A stretch of DNA of 64,000 bases from Campanula takesimana (lineage: Eukaryota > Streptophyta > Magnoliopsida > Asterales > Campanulaceae): positions 186,001 through 250,000 of the forward strand of contig JAOWBW010000386.1 of NCBI GenBank assembly GCA_026119855.1, read 5' to 3'. The number at the start of each line of letters is the position of its first letter. Positions within the stretch are counted from its first letter, which is position 1. Under the pieces are notes generated by a model, which made no database searches, had not been told where the DNA came from, and saw only the letters and a list, made by a program, of their open reading frames with translations. Made by a program: the position numbers and the translations under genes. Positions 21,855-33,535 of this stretch are shown in pieces.

Positions 21855-22259
21855 TTACTTCTTGTTATGCCCTTTAGTATTCTTGGATGGGGACGGAACA
21901 TTCCTGGGACCGCCAAGACGGGAGAAAACGCTAGGACGGGACGGAGCTTCGTCAACGGCTTTCCCTTTGCCCTTATCAAGCGGAGCCTTAGCGGGGACAA
22001 CCATGGGACGCTTCCACACATGGGAGGAATTTCCCTTACCTTTCTTCTTCTTGGGAAAATGACGGGGTCTATAGTCCCGCACGTGAACCACCGATCTCAC
22101 GGGGTCAACAACATCGTCATTGGGCCTCCCCAAACGATCAAAAATGCTCGGACGCTTCTCCACCATCGAGACGGACCCCACAGCTGGAACGGCATTCACC
22201 ATTGGAACGGACTTCTCACCCTCGGGGACGGAAACCTTGACTTCAAAAGAGAAAGTCAT
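21855..22259 (-). CDS. Antisense ORF B of Gypsy-2, function unknown
   Basis: The frame is open to 22550, but the upstream part overlaps the GC-word array and is compositionally non-coding. I therefore choose the ATG at 22259 (134 codons). The protein is basic and carries two similar motifs, S-I-F-D-R-L-G-R-P and S-V-F-S-R-L-G-G-P, around a central R-D-Y-R-P-R-H-F-P-K4 nuclear-signal-like stretch. No enzyme fold is visible. It lies convergent with pol and in the same direction as the antisense mobile-domain gene upstream, and could also be a former last part of that unit. Unrecognised protein. Confidence 0.5.
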   Translation of the reverse strand: MTFSFEVKVSVPEGEKSVPMVNAVPAVGSVSMVEKRPSIFDRLGRPNDDVVDPVRSVVHVRDYRPRHFPKKKKGKGNSSHVWKRPMVVPAKAPLDKGKGKAVDEAPSRPSVFSRLGGPRNVPSPSKNTKGHNKK

Positions 22260-22410
22260 TGGGGCATTATGACAAGAATTTTGTGGTTTAGGAGGAGAAA
22301 GTGTTTGCAGAAGAATGCTGTGTGACCATTCTGGTCGAAAATGGTTAGAAATTATAGCTGTTGGAACATCCTGATCAGAAAAAGAAAGGGGCTGTAATTC
22401 AGCAGGCCAG

Positions 22411-22481
22411 AAGCGCGCGCCTCTGACCAAGGATTCACAACGCGCGCGCCTCCCACAAGCAAGGCCCAACGCGCGCGCCTT
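22411..22481. repeat. GCGCGCGCC word array upstream of antisense ORF B
   Basis: Three copies (22411-22422, 22441-22452, 22470-22480) of the Gypsy-2 family word at ~29-bp spacing, 150-220 bp upstream of the chosen antisense start. Confidence 0.8.
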
Positions 22482-22797
22482 TGACAGCAGTTCAGACAGA
22501 AGTAGCCCTTGCCAGTTCAGAACAGAACCCAAGCACCTCAACATATCCAACCTGCAGTAAAATCAGATCCCAGCACAGAAAAGGAGTTCAAGCAACCATG
22601 ATGAACACATTTGGGCACACATTTGTTTGTAAAGAGTCGACACCTAAGATCGAGTCGCTAATAAAACATAAAATGAGTAGTAAGATAACTAGGATTGTAA
22701 ATACATGTTAAATGTTATTACAAGCAAAAGTAAAGGTGTTTCAATCCCTCATCCTCTCAGCCACAACAGCTCGGACACATCATCACCAGCACTGTGC

Positions 22798-25212
22798 TCA
22801 CCCCCTGATGCCGCTCTCGGTCTCCTCATCATCATCGTCATCCTCATCATCATCATCATCATCATCCTCAGACTCAGATGTCTCAACCACAACATCAGGA
22901 CGGGTCCTCTTGGCAGCTCTCCCTGATGAACTAGCGCCACCCCGGCTCTGGCTACCTTCTCGGCTCAGACTCCTACTATGGCTACCTCCGTGGCTCAGAC
23001 TCCTGCTCAGCGATTGCCTCGCCGAAGAGACAGCCTCATTAATGTCCAGTGCATCATCCCTACAGCCTCGTCCCATACCCCGAGCACCTCGGGCAGCTCC
23101 TCTCGCAGCACCAGAGACAGCACCAGCAGCATCTCTAGTCATGGCAGCAATATCCCTGCACAGCTCTAGCACCCTCTCCTCCAGCTGACGGAGCCTCCGC
23201 CTCATCCCTTTGTTCTGTCTGCCCAAGTGCCTATAAGCAGCTACAGGTACCTGTTACAACAGAGAACAGAAAAAGGAAGTTGCATCAATACAAAGGACAG
23301 GAAAACAAGACTGGAACTCAAAAATGCAAAGATGGTCAGAAAACATACCACAGCAGCCTGAGCAGGAGGCTCTCTCTCCGGTGACATATCCTCGGGAACA
23401 ATCTCCCTCTGCTCCTCAAAGACCCCGAAGTTTGAATAAGTGTAGTAGGGAGGAGGCAAAGGAGGATCAAAGCAATACCCGGCACCGGTAGTATAAAACC
23501 TAGCGGAGGTCGTAGGAGCAGCCTGTGATCTCCTTGGATCAGCAAACATGAAGCCTTGCATCAAGTTGTTCTCCCTGAAGAGGCCATAATCCTGATCCAA
23601 GTGAATGTAAGGGACGGCATCAATCCCTGCCATGTATGCCGCGCGATCAGCCTCTGAAAGTGACCTCCAATTACGAGGGCAGAAAGGAGGAACGTCTGGA
23701 ACTGCAGGACGAGGGGGTGTAAAAGTCTGTCACCTGGGTACCATGCTTCCAGAACACTCTGTCTCCCAAATACAGAGCCATGCACTCACCCGAACTCATC
23801 AAAAGCCAAGAACGGGTAGGAATAAGAGTATGCTCAAACCAGTGCTGAACTGATCTCCACGGATACAAAGAGAAGGCAACAGACTTAGGCCTCAAGGTGT
23901 CCAAGTGCCGTCGGGCCGAAGTAAGACTAATGGGGTTCGTACCAGTCTTCACATTCCTCTCCTTGTACGCCCACCGTGCGTCCAGATACTGGGGCTGGCC
24001 TTCCTTAGCAATCTTGAAATCCCTCAGATTCAGGATAGCAAAAGCCCAAAGCTGTAGACAAGAGGCAGAAGCAAAGTTAAAGACAGTCAACGAAAAAGGC
24101 AGTTATGACCAAGGTAAGGAGAATATAAAAGGGACAGTAAGTGGTATACCTCCCACAGCAAGCTGAAGCCCGTAACCGAGCTAGTGGTCGAGCGGCTGGT
24201 CAAATCCATGTCGTGATAACAAGCAGCTAAGCCCGCTGCGCCCCAGTTATACTGGCCGATCTGGTCTAAATCCACTAACAAGTCAAGCAGAGCCAAAGAG
24301 GCCGAAGATCCCCTGTTGGCAAACAGAGTATGGGATAACAGGTACCAAATAAAGCAACGGGCCACGGCATCGACCCGATCAGCAGTAACACCTCGAGCCT
24401 CAGCCATTAAGATGCCGAAATAGGCCCGGATTCGCCCCCATGTCACTCGAGAATTCTTGACCTCAAACCGGCAGTCAACCAAAGCCAGTAACTCGTCTGG
24501 AGTCCGAACAGCCCCTCTCAAACCAAAAGGGACAGGCATCCCTATGAACGGCAAGCCCGTCAAAGCTGTGAAATCGGTGGGCGTCATAGTCACCTCACCC
24601 ATGGGTAAATGGAAGGTATGGGTGGTGTCCCACCATCTTTCCCTCAATGCCTGGACCACATCGGGGTCATTCTTCAAAGCTGGGAGGCTGGTGACAAAAA
24701 GACCAAAATGAGTCCCTGTAACTCAGGCCTGAACATTCTCAGGCAACCTCTTCCATATAGAGATGGGCCCATGAGCCCCACTACGAATCTCTGTCAGACG
24801 GGTCCACTCCTGAAAGGAAAGAAGGAACATCGAAAATTTCATCAGCATGACTGCTAGAAAACGGATGAACTCGACACAAAGATTTCAATGGCAGAACAAT
24901 GTACAAGCAAGTGTGTGAACATGAAAATGAGCGCCCCAGCATTTTTCTTACAACAAATCAGCAGCAACAAACAACATGCAAGGAATGATCAATAAAGCTG
25001 CTACAACAATATTTCGGGTAAAAAACGGAGCTTCATGTAATCCAAAATCGACAAGAAAGGTGAGGCATTCTTACCAAACCCGAGGTCACGAAGTGAGAAA
25101 TGTGGGTATGAGACCGGAAGGTAAGCAAGCTCGGGTCCATAGCTTCAACCCCAATTTCGGGCTCCTCGCCCTGTGGCATCTCGAACGGAGGTGATTGTTG
25201 ATGATCCGACAT
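22798..25212 (-). pseudogene. Antisense plant-mobile-domain gene inside Gypsy-2, four exons, broken
   Basis: Exon 1 25075-25212 (ATG at 25212), exon 2 24150-24809, exon 3 23349-24051, exon 4 22798-23250. Each intron has GT donors (gtaag, gtata, gtatg) and CAG acceptors, with phases that agree. Exons 2-3 encode the plant mobile domain (aminotransferase-like, as in MAIN/MAIL proteins), including W-W-D-T-T-H-T-F and the G-L-P-F block. Exon 4 has a coiled coil, an S-R-S repeat and a long Asp/Glu tail. About 650 residues in all. Breaks: in-frame TGA at 24723-24725 (CGA to TGA would explain it) and a one-base excess in the C-run near 23715. Antisense mobile-domain genes are known in Tat elements; their role is not established. 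Confidence 0.75.
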
Positions 25213-25344
25213 CGTTTCTGTGACGGAATTGATCCTAGAGCAGCAAGAAAGTGTTTTGGGGTGATTTCTCTACGAAAATTTGGTTTGGAATTTGGAGGGT
25301 TCTTCAAATTTTTGAAAACTCGCCGAAAAACAGTGAACCGCCTG

Positions 25345-25352
25345 TTTAAATA
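25345..25352 (-). promoter_or_regulatory. Candidate TATA box of the antisense mobile-domain gene
   Basis: TATTTAAA on the minus strand, ~133 bp upstream of the ATG and 18 bp downstream of a GC-word array. Confidence 0.4.
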
Positions 25353-25369
25353 TGCTGAACTTATGCGCC

Positions 25370-25440
25370 AGGCGCGCGCCCCCCGACATACTCATCCGAG
25401 GCACGCGCATCCCACAACGAGGTCCGGACGCGCGCTCTTC
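25370..25440. repeat. GCGCGC word array at the antisense gene promoter
   Basis: Three family words (aggcgcgcgcc, aggcacgcgcatccc, gacgcgcgctcttccc) at ~29-bp spacing. They match in form those of the Gypsy-2 LTR and leader. Confidence 0.8.
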
Positions 25441-25674
25441 CCATCATCAGGCAGGTTCAGAAGCAGTCTCCCATGCAAGAATCCATGCACAGCATCAATG
25501 TTTCCCCACGGATTCCGAACTCCCTAAGTCTGTCACGGGTGCCATACCCCCCTCAAGAGTCAATCTCAACATTTCATCCCCAGCAGGAACATTTTTCTGG
25601 CCGCAGTCAACTGTGCCCGCACCCCACAATCAAAAGTCAAGTGTGGCTCCAAGAGGCACGCGACTTCAAAGCAA

Positions 25675-26245
25675 TATCATCAACGAATTTCACTAACGGA
25701 TTCGTCCTCAAAGGTTCACTAACGGCCTCTTCAAAGGTTCACTAACGGCCTCATCAACGGATTTCACTAACGGATTCGTCAACAAAGGTTCACTAACGGC
25801 CTCATCAACGGATTTCACTAACGGATTCGTCCTCAAAGGCTCACTAACCGCCTTTTCAACGGATTTCACTAACGGATTCGTCCTCAAAGGTTCACCAACG
25901 GCCTCTTCAAAGGTTCACTAACGGCCTCTTCAAAGGTTCACCAACGGCCTCTCCAAAGGTTCACTAACGGCCTTATCAACGGATTTCACTAACGAATTCG
26001 TCTTCAAAGGTTCACCAACGGCCTCTTCAAAGGTTCACTAACGGCCTTATCAACGGATTTCACTAAACGGATTCGTCTTCAAAGGTTCACCAACGGCCTC
26101 TTCAAAGGTTCACCAACGGCCTCTTCAAAGGTTCACCAACGGCCTTTCCAAAGGTTCACTAACGGCCTCTTCCAAGGTTCACTAACGGCCTCGTTCAAAG
26201 GTTCACTAACGGCCTCATTCAACATGTTCAGCCGGCAGGTTCACC
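25675..26245 (+). repeat. Tandem array of ttcactaacgg units before the Gypsy-2 3' LTR
   Basis: About 25 degenerate units of 20-24 bp, alternating between caaaggttcactaacggcct and aacggatttcactaacggat types in a loose higher-order pattern. The phase slips and units differ by a few bases. It is non-coding. Confidence 0.85.
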
Positions 26246-26429
26246 TAACGGATCATGCCACCCCCTCTATCGACAAAAGCCGCTCACACAGGGAGCGCAC
26301 CACTATCTCTCGCAATTTTAAAATTCCTGCTTTCATCGAGTTTTTACCTTTTCTTGGTGATGTCCTCGGCGGGTGTTTTTAACTTTCGTCGACGCGTTTT
26401 GCTTTGCAATCCACGTCGCCGAGGGGCTC
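26246..26429 (+). other. Gypsy-2 3' untranslated end with polypurine tract
   Basis: No ORF. The sequence ends gccgaggggctc directly before the LTR TG, a short polypurine-type tract. Confidence 0.5.
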
Positions 26430-26859
26430 TGTAGACACCCCGCCTTGGACCGCTCACCCTGATTGCACATTTGATCTTGTGTTTCTCCCCATTTTAAGTG
26501 TCTCTCGTTAGTTTCTGTCACTTCCGTTAAGTTCCTGACTGACTTCGTTAAGTCCAGGGACTAAACTGAATGACAGGGCTGACTTTCTAGTTCATTCTGT
26601 CAAAATTGCCTTCTCTGAGTCGCGCGCCTCCGACAGGAGGATCCAGGCGCGCGCGCCTCCCGCCCCCAAAGCAGGAAGCGCGCGCCTCTGGGCGTCGGTT
26701 ACAGATTTCTGGCCAGGATTCTCTCCCTTGCTCAATTTACAGGATTTTGCCCGGGAAAGATTTATTGGTGACTGAGTTTTGGCACCAAAAACATCTCTCT
26801 TTCACCTATAAAAACCTCCCTTTACCTCCATTTTCAAGGATGGAAAACTTATACAAAAA
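26430..26859 (+). repeat. Gypsy-2 3' LTR, left part
   Basis: Matches 12650-13078 of the 5' LTR, including the word array (26621-26688) and TATA. It is cut by Copia-2 after the target site aaaaa (26855-26859). Confidence 0.92.
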
Positions 26860-28317
26860 TGTTGGTCCCAAAGGGCAACAAGGGTATGAAAAATAGCTAG
26901 AGGGGGGTGAATAGCTGTTTTAAAATTCTTTTCGTACCCTTGATTAACTCAATTGCAAATGCGCACTTTATCAAGTAAGCGTAATGAAATGCGCCTAAGT
27001 GAGTGAGTGAAATGCACAGCGGAATTTAGTAATGAAAATAGGCGCAAAGTGATAAAGGGAGCGCAACACACACACTAAGTATTTTGGCTCAAAGTGAGTG
27101 AAATAAGGAACTAAGGCAAATGATATAACAATCACAACACAATTCAGTTCAATCAATCTACAATGAGTAAACAAGCAAATAGTGAGTGAAAATAATAACT
27201 TGAAAGAAATGACAAGATAATCACACAAGCTATTTGGAGAGGTTCGATCAATGAAAGATCTACGTCCTCTACCAAGATGGTTAGTCTTGGATTTCTAATG
27301 GAGATCTTATATAATGAGTGAGTGTTACAAATTACAATGTTTGAGCTTATACACTAACTCAAGATCTATTACTATGAAAGAACAAATCCAAAACAATAAC
27401 CGGTGTATCTCTTAAAGAAGAATCTAAATGATTAATCTTTGAAGAGGTGCGTGTGTGTTCTTAGTATCAAGGCTCTTTAGATCTTTGAGATGGAGAGCAC
27501 GAGAAACTAAAGTGTTAAGGCTTGAAGATCTGGGCTAAGGATGAAGGTATGAAGATGTTCTTGAGAGATCTGGAAAAACGAAGGCAATCTTCAAATCTTC
27601 AACAAATGCTTAGAGAGAGAAATTCTTGAAATTCTTAGCAAAACTCAGCAACTTCAAAATGTTGAAGTTATGGGGTATTTATAGTGAACTTCAAAAACTA
27701 GCCGTTGGAAATCCTTGTGGATAAGATGAGCTGTCGCTCGTTGATTGGAGCATGCATATATTATGGCCATTTTGACACTCAACATAAATGTGACCGTTGT
27801 GGACACGTGTCAATAGATTAGGCGCATATGCATCTTTTAACCACTGTTGGATCATTAGCGTAATTTGAATTCTCTTCAAGTCTTCGAGTCTTCAATAAAT
27901 CACTGAGTGTTGAATAAACACTTTGAGGCGCGTTTGAGCCAAGAGGCGCATTGAGCCAACAGGCGAACATTAATTGTGCGTTTAAATCAAGGGGTGCAGA
28001 GGCGCGTAACATAGCTTATGAAGAAATCCTTATGCGCGCGCTCTAAATGGCGCATGGCGCGAATGTTGAAGGCGCGTGGCGCGTGGCGCAGGAGGCGCAT
28101 AAGCGCGGCTCAAACTCACTGAGTGATTTTTCTTGAAACTTGATCTTCTTGCCCTATTTCTAATCCTATTCTATAACAATGGACAATTAAAAAATGAAGT
28201 ATAAATACTTCTTACATGTGGGTCTAAAGTCCATGAAATAAAACTTAGGTGATGGATCAATCAAATCTAATAAATCCTATTACATTAAAACTGAGATATG
28301 TGTGGGCATACCCAACA
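26860..28317 (-). repeat. Copia-2 3' LTR
   Basis: 1458 bp, with TATA box TATAAATA on the minus strand (27676-27683) and a GGCGC word array at 27927-28110. Confidence 0.92.
27927..28110. repeat. GGCGCA/GCGCG word array in Copia-2 U3
   Basis: At least a dozen ggcgc or gcgcg words in 185 bp of otherwise AT-rich LTR, including tggcgcatggcgcgaa and ggcgcgtggcgcgtggcgca. The copy in the other LTR is at 38991-39173. It lies ~240-430 bp upstream of the TATA box. Confidence 0.85.
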
Positions 28318-28845
28318 ATCTCCCCCTATTTGATTGATGCCATTTCCTACTATATCAAGGACAAACATTATACTTGATAAAAACATGTCCAAATGAATGA
28401 AATTGGTATTTCATGTCTCAAGTTAATGCACACACTAGTCCAAAATATAGATTCCTAATCTATTCCAATAAGAATAAAGAGTTACATATGGAAAGATAGA
28501 AACAACATTTTAACACATTCAAGATGATATATGATTTTTAGTTTTGAAATGTGTTTAAACCAAGTTTAAACTTAATGCATGAAAGTATGAAACAATTCAA
28601 TATGATGCATTATGAATTTAAACAATATTCATTGTTCTACAAACAAGGAGTTTGAGTGAACAAGGTTTGATAATAAGTGATGCATTGTTCTCATTAAAAC
28701 TTGGGGTGTAAGAGTTACAAATTACAAGTTTTGAATAGAACAAAAACAAAAGGTGCTAAAACAAGTAAGCACAAAATCACTATCACAAAAGAGATGATTC
28801 TATTACAAAAAGGTTCTAAAAACTTACAAACAAAAATAATAGAAA
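28318..28845 (-). other. Copia-2 3' untranslated region
   Basis: AT-rich and free of ORFs. It begins with the polypurine tract (minus-strand agggggagat, 28318-28327) at the LTR border. Confidence 0.6.
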
Positions 28846-29718
28846 CTAAGGGTTGGGAGGCGCATCATCTTCCTTCAAACCTTCAACGATCTCTGAAACA
28901 GAACGTTGAATTTGTTTTGCGAGCTGATGACTACGGTTCGCTAACCCTTGAGTGTCAGTGACACTGGAGTGAGTGGCAGTGATACCGTCTCTAATGTAAC
29001 TCAAGTGATTCACATTGATGTTTTGGTATTCATCAATGGAACGCTGAGTGATTTGCTGCTGCTGTGAAATATTTTCTTCTAAGATTTGAATGTGAGCTTC
29101 AATGGCATTTTGAGCCGTGATAATATCAGAAGAAATATGTTCGGCGCGTCTGTCAGAGCTTGAGTGAGCAGCAGTGAAATGAGTGACGACCAATTCTTTC
29201 AGGACATCCAACTTAGATACTAGCACGTTCATGTTGGATTGAGACGCAGCAGACTGAGGTATGAAATTAGGCGCAGAAGCGGTGGTTTGCGCCTGATCAG
29301 TATGAGCTTGAACCTGAGCCTGCGCCGGAGGAGGAGAAGTAGCAGAAAGTTTGTCCTTGAGAGAGTTCATCTCCCCCTTAATGGCAGCGATCTCTTCAGA
29401 TTGATCAGTGAGTAAGGAAGTAAGAAGCTCAAATTGAGACTTTATATGAGTCTGTCCTTGCTCTAAGTTTGCTTGCCCCTGCTGTAAAGAATGAAGAATG
29501 GAAAGTACCTCGCTTAGATCGGGAGCAGATGGAGGAGGCGCAGGGGTAGACAGGGGCGCATCATCTTGAAGGGGCGCAGAATCTTGAAGGGGCAAGAGGA
29601 GGTGAATGAGTAGGAGACTCAAATTCATCTTCAGTTTCAACATCAACAGTTTCAACAACAACTGTTTCAACATCAATAGTTTCTGTTGTGATCTGATCAG
29701 ATCCAGGTGGAGGCGCAA
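28846..29718 (-). pseudogene. C-terminal part of the Copia-2 envelope-like ORF, shifted frame
   Basis: Coding is credible from about 29600 down to the stop at 28846: a proline-rich stretch, then long amphipathic coiled-coil segments (Q-G-Q-A-N-L-E-Q-G-Q type heptads and I-A-A-I-K-G-E-M). It overlaps the end of the ORF at 29561-31333 in another frame. The shift falls in a duplicated ccccttcaaga (two copies around 29571-29597). No enzymatic motif. Confidence 0.65.
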
Positions 29719-31333
29719 CTGGAGAAGGAGTGCGCTGAGGGATGGTCTCTTGCTCCCCCTGAACTGGTTCCTCTATGTCTGAAATGTCATCGCCGAAGAA
29801 ATCAGAGAGGAGTTGTACCCTTGACACGTTGGTCCGTTGAAATTTGAATGAGGGCGCACGGGGAGTGGGGGCGCGTTGAGTAGGCGCGCGCTGGGTAGGC
29901 GAGGAAACAGAAGGCCCTTTATCAATATCAGCGCTTGATCCAGCGCCTTTCATGCGCTCTAACTTTTCTGACTCAGCAGCTTGTTTGGCTTGAAAATCTT
30001 CATCCCTTTTTCTTTGAGCCTCAAGCCTGCTGGCTTCCTGCGCTAGCCTTAGATCTCGCTCTTCATCAGTTTCAAATCTAGTACGTTTGATAGGCGCACG
30101 AGGAGGGTCATCAACTACCCGTTTTCCTTTGCCTTTCTCTGCGCCTGGCACGGGATCAGCGCTTTGTCTAGCGCTTGCCTTCACTGCACTCTTTATTAAT
30201 GGTGCGCTTTTAAGGACAGGCGCATCATCGGACTCTGTGTCTTCATCAACTAAGGCTTCAACAGTCTTGATTTGAATTCCTTTGGCGCGTTTTGTAGGCT
30301 TCTTTCTGCGCTTCTTGAGGTCCAAATTCGCTTTACCAAACATTGGAACATCATTGATCTTATATTCAGGATTCTCATTCAAAAACTTAACTAACTCAGG
30401 GTAAGTTAGAAAAAGTTTTGTGAGAAGAAGGCAGTGAGAGCGGAATCGGGTCATTCCATCACTTTTGTTCTTCACAAATTTATCAATCTGCTCACGCAGT
30501 GTCTTGAACAGAATGTGAGGCCAGTGAAGCTTCTCCTTGGCCATGATGGCAGCTGTGTATTCCCATTGTTCCACCGTGAATCGGTTCACATTCCCAGTTT
30601 TGAAAATAATTGAAGTTCCCACCAAGTGCGCGATGTGAGTCAAGAGTTCTCCACCATCTCGAATTTCGGTGTTTTTGATATTATTTTGAAGCGTGGGAAT
30701 ATTTAGAAGTGAAGCAGCCATCCTGTTCTGATCATCAATGGAGTAAGTCATCGGACGCCCAATAATGCGATCTTCACCCGTAGATGGAAAACCGAGCAAG
30801 TGTCGAATCACAGATGATGAAATATGGACGTCAACATTTTGAACGCGCGCCTCAATCCGGTAGTGAGTGCGCCCATTTACATCAATTTCCACTAGAACAG
30901 CAGTGGAAAAGAACTCATCCACGAGGAGCGCAGAATAGAAATCTTGGTCCATGGTGAATAACGGGAGCAGACCAGCAACGCGCAGAGTCTCTATGATTTC
31001 TCGCCCAATTACTTCACCAGACAACTCTAATAGATCAAGAGTTTCTTCTAATTTGAAATTTGCAAGGTCCCATTTCGTCTTGTGTAGATGTTGATGCTTT
31101 CTTAGGACCCATAAATTTATGTATATATATAGAAAATGAAGAAGAAAAATGGAGAAGATGAAGGTAGAGAGAGAGAGTGAGAGCCGGGGAGAGAGAGAGA
31201 GAGAGACGAGAGACAGAGAGGGGAGTTTGGTAGGAGGGAGTGAATATTTATAGGTTAGGTTCAAAATTTTGCACAGATATGGAAAAAATACAGTCAAAAA
31301 TTTTAAAAAGATGGGAAGTTGAAAGGATGGCAT
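29561..31333 (-). pseudogene. Envelope-like ORF of Copia-2, N-terminal part
   Basis: 590 codons located 3' of pol, the position of Sirevirus envelope-like genes. The first ~80 codons are a CT-rich leader read by chance. The likely start is ATG 31112, which lies in a different frame and would need a one-base shift before about 31040. The body has a folded-looking domain (about residues 85-330, with E-W-E-Y-T-A-A-I-M and a W-P-H-I-L-F block), then a Lys/Arg-rich and Ala-Pro-rich disordered tail with repeated T-Q-R-A-P. I see no convincing fusion peptide or membrane anchor, so an envelope function is unproven. Confidence 0.65.
31245..31252 (-). promoter_or_regulatory. Candidate internal promoter for the envelope-like ORF
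   Basis: TATAAATA on the minus strand, followed by ~125 bp of CT-rich sequence resembling a plant 5' UTR, then ATG at 31112. It suggests a separate transcript and not read-through from pol. Confidence 0.45.
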
Positions 31334-32065
31334 TTATGAGGGATTTTTAAAAATGGCGGCTCATCATGACAAAAAGGACGTTCATTAATGAGGGATTTTT
31401 GGGATTTGAAGGGCATTAATGGCTGAATGACCTAAAGTGTCATGATGTGACATTTAGGTTTTAGAAAAACTGCTCCACTTTCCCTTTAAGTGTATGAGCA
31501 ATTTTGACTAATTTTTGCACAAACACCAAAAACATCTATTTTGGTGTAAGTTTGGGGTGCAAGAAATATATCCCAGAAAATAAAATTTTTTGAAAAGCGT
31601 AAAACGAGGGAAAAATTTAATTGCACAAGTACCCTTGAACAATTAAAGGAATGTCAAATGACATAGATTCCAATAATAAATGAACAGAATTAACATACCT
31701 GGTACTTGTGTATTTAATACGTTCAATCATTGAAATTGAATTTTGAGAAATGATTGAGCCGCAATAGTTAATGCGCGCATGAAGGGGCGCATTACTTCAG
31801 CAAGGCGCATACTCATCTAGGCGCATTATTCATCAAGGCGCATAAGAGATGGTTAAGGGCGCATAAGCGTTTTAAGCGCATGGATTGATAGGCGCGCATG
31901 GATTGTGCGCGCAGAAAATGAGGGATGAGCGCGCAGTTAGTAAGGCGCATATATGGCGCATAGTTTCCTTGAAACTTTGAAAAATTGATTTAATCATTTG
32001 TACCTAATACACTCATAACTCAACACAAACATAAGATCATTAGTATTGACAAAACTATATTGAAT
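31334..32065 (-). other. Copia-2 pol to envelope-like spacer with GGCGC words
   Basis: Non-coding. 31770-31963 holds about 15 gcgc words (aaggcgca, aggcgcgcatgg, tgagcgcgca), upstream of the candidate internal promoter at 31245. Nothing else recognised. Confidence 0.7.
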
Positions 32066-33535
32066 TTAGTTGAGTTCAAGCATACCCATTTCGCCTCTCA
32101 AAAACATGAACCGTTTCGCGTCAAGTGCTTTCGTTAGAATGTCGGCGATTTGATAGTCGGTTCCCACGTGTTCCAAATGTATATTGCCTTTCTCCACGTG
32201 GTCTTTGAGGAAGTGATATTTGATGTCGATGTGCTTGGTCTTTGAGTGCATGACAGGATTTTCAGAAACCGCAATTGTTGATGTATTGTCGCAGTAGATG
32301 GGACAATTTTCTTCGATGATATCATAGTCCACCAATTGCTGCTTCATCCAGAGTATTTGACAACAACAACTTCCCGCAGCGATATATTCGGCTTCAGTTG
32401 TTGAAACAGATACAGAAGCTTGTTTCTTACTTGCCCATGACACAAGTCGATATCCGAGGAAATGACAGGTGCCACTAGTGCTTTTCCTGTCAATCGTGCA
32501 CGCTGCATAATCCGCATCTGAATAACCTACAAGTTTAAAGTTCGAATCTTTGGTGTACCAAAGTCCAAGGTTAACAGTGCCAGAGAGATATCTTATAATA
32601 TGTTTCACAGCAATTAAGTGTGCTTCTCTAGGGTCGGATTGATAACGAGCACAAACACTAAACATAATATCAGGCCTACTAGCAGTAAGGTAAAGGAGTG
32701 AGCCAATCATACCTCGATAGAGCGTTTGATCAACACGTTTACCTTTTAGATCTTTGTCGAGTTTGTTGCCGGTGGCCATTGGAGTATCGTATGCTTTAGC
32801 GTTCTCAAGTCCAAACTTCTTGATTAAGTCCTTTGTGTACTTGGCTTGATTGATAAAGATGCCTTCACTCATTTGCTTGATTTGAAGCCCGAGGAAGAAT
32901 GTGAGTTCTCCCATCATGCTCATTTCAAACTTGCTCTTCATTAGTTTCTCAAAACGCTTGCACAACAATTCATTAGTAGAACCAAATATAATATCATCAA
33001 CATAAATTTGAACAAGTAATTTATGACCATTATGTTTGGCAATGAAAAGAGTTGTATCGATTTTACCGCGAGTGAATCCTTTTTCGATGAGAAACTTTGA
33101 TAGTGTATCATACCATGCTCTTGGTGCTTGTTTGAGTCCATACAAAGCTTTCTGGAGTTTGTACACATGATTTGGAAATTGTGAATCTTCAAACCCAGGT
33201 GGTTGAGCAACATAGACTTGTTCTTGGAGTTCACCATTTAGAAACGCGCTCTTCACATCCATTTGATATAACTTGAAGTTCTTGTGAGCGGCGTAAGCTA
33301 GAAATAATCTGATAGCTTCAAGTCTTGCTACGGGCGCAAAAGTTTCATAGTAGTCAATTCCTTCTTCTTGCCTATAGCCTTGTGCAACCAATCTTGCTTT
33401 GTTTCTCGTGATGGTTCCATTCTCATCCATCTTGTTCCTGAACACCCATTTTGTACCAATCACTCCATGATCATTTGGTCTTGGAACTAGAGTCCAAACC
33501 TTACATCGTTCAAATTGATTGAGTTCTTCTTGCAT
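32066..33535 (-). pseudogene. Copia-2 reverse transcriptase and RNase H
   Basis: 489 codons open to the stop. Copia RT begins with the C-K-V-W-T-L-V-P and T-K-W-V-F-R blocks. It has the V-K-S-A-F-L-N-G block near residue 93 and the catalytic Y-V-D-D near residue 178. RNase H carries S-D-A-D-Y-A (about 333), S-T-T-E-A-E-Y and the C-D-N-T-S box, ending L-T-K-A-L-D. The upstream coding joins by a one-base deletion near 33545, so the annotated ATG is just the first in frame. Confidence 0.88.

Noticed and set aside
22260..22550. N-terminal extension of antisense ORF B
   Set aside because: It translates the GC-word array and has no coding character; the ATG at 22259 is preferred.
25675..26245. CRISPR-like alternation of repeats and spacers
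   Set aside because: Units are contiguous, the 'spacers' are variants of the same repeat, and the context is a plant retrotransposon.
31113..31333. Hydrophobic N-terminus of the envelope-like ORF as a signal peptide
   Set aside because: It is a chance reading of the CT-rich leader lying between a TATA box and an ATG in another frame.
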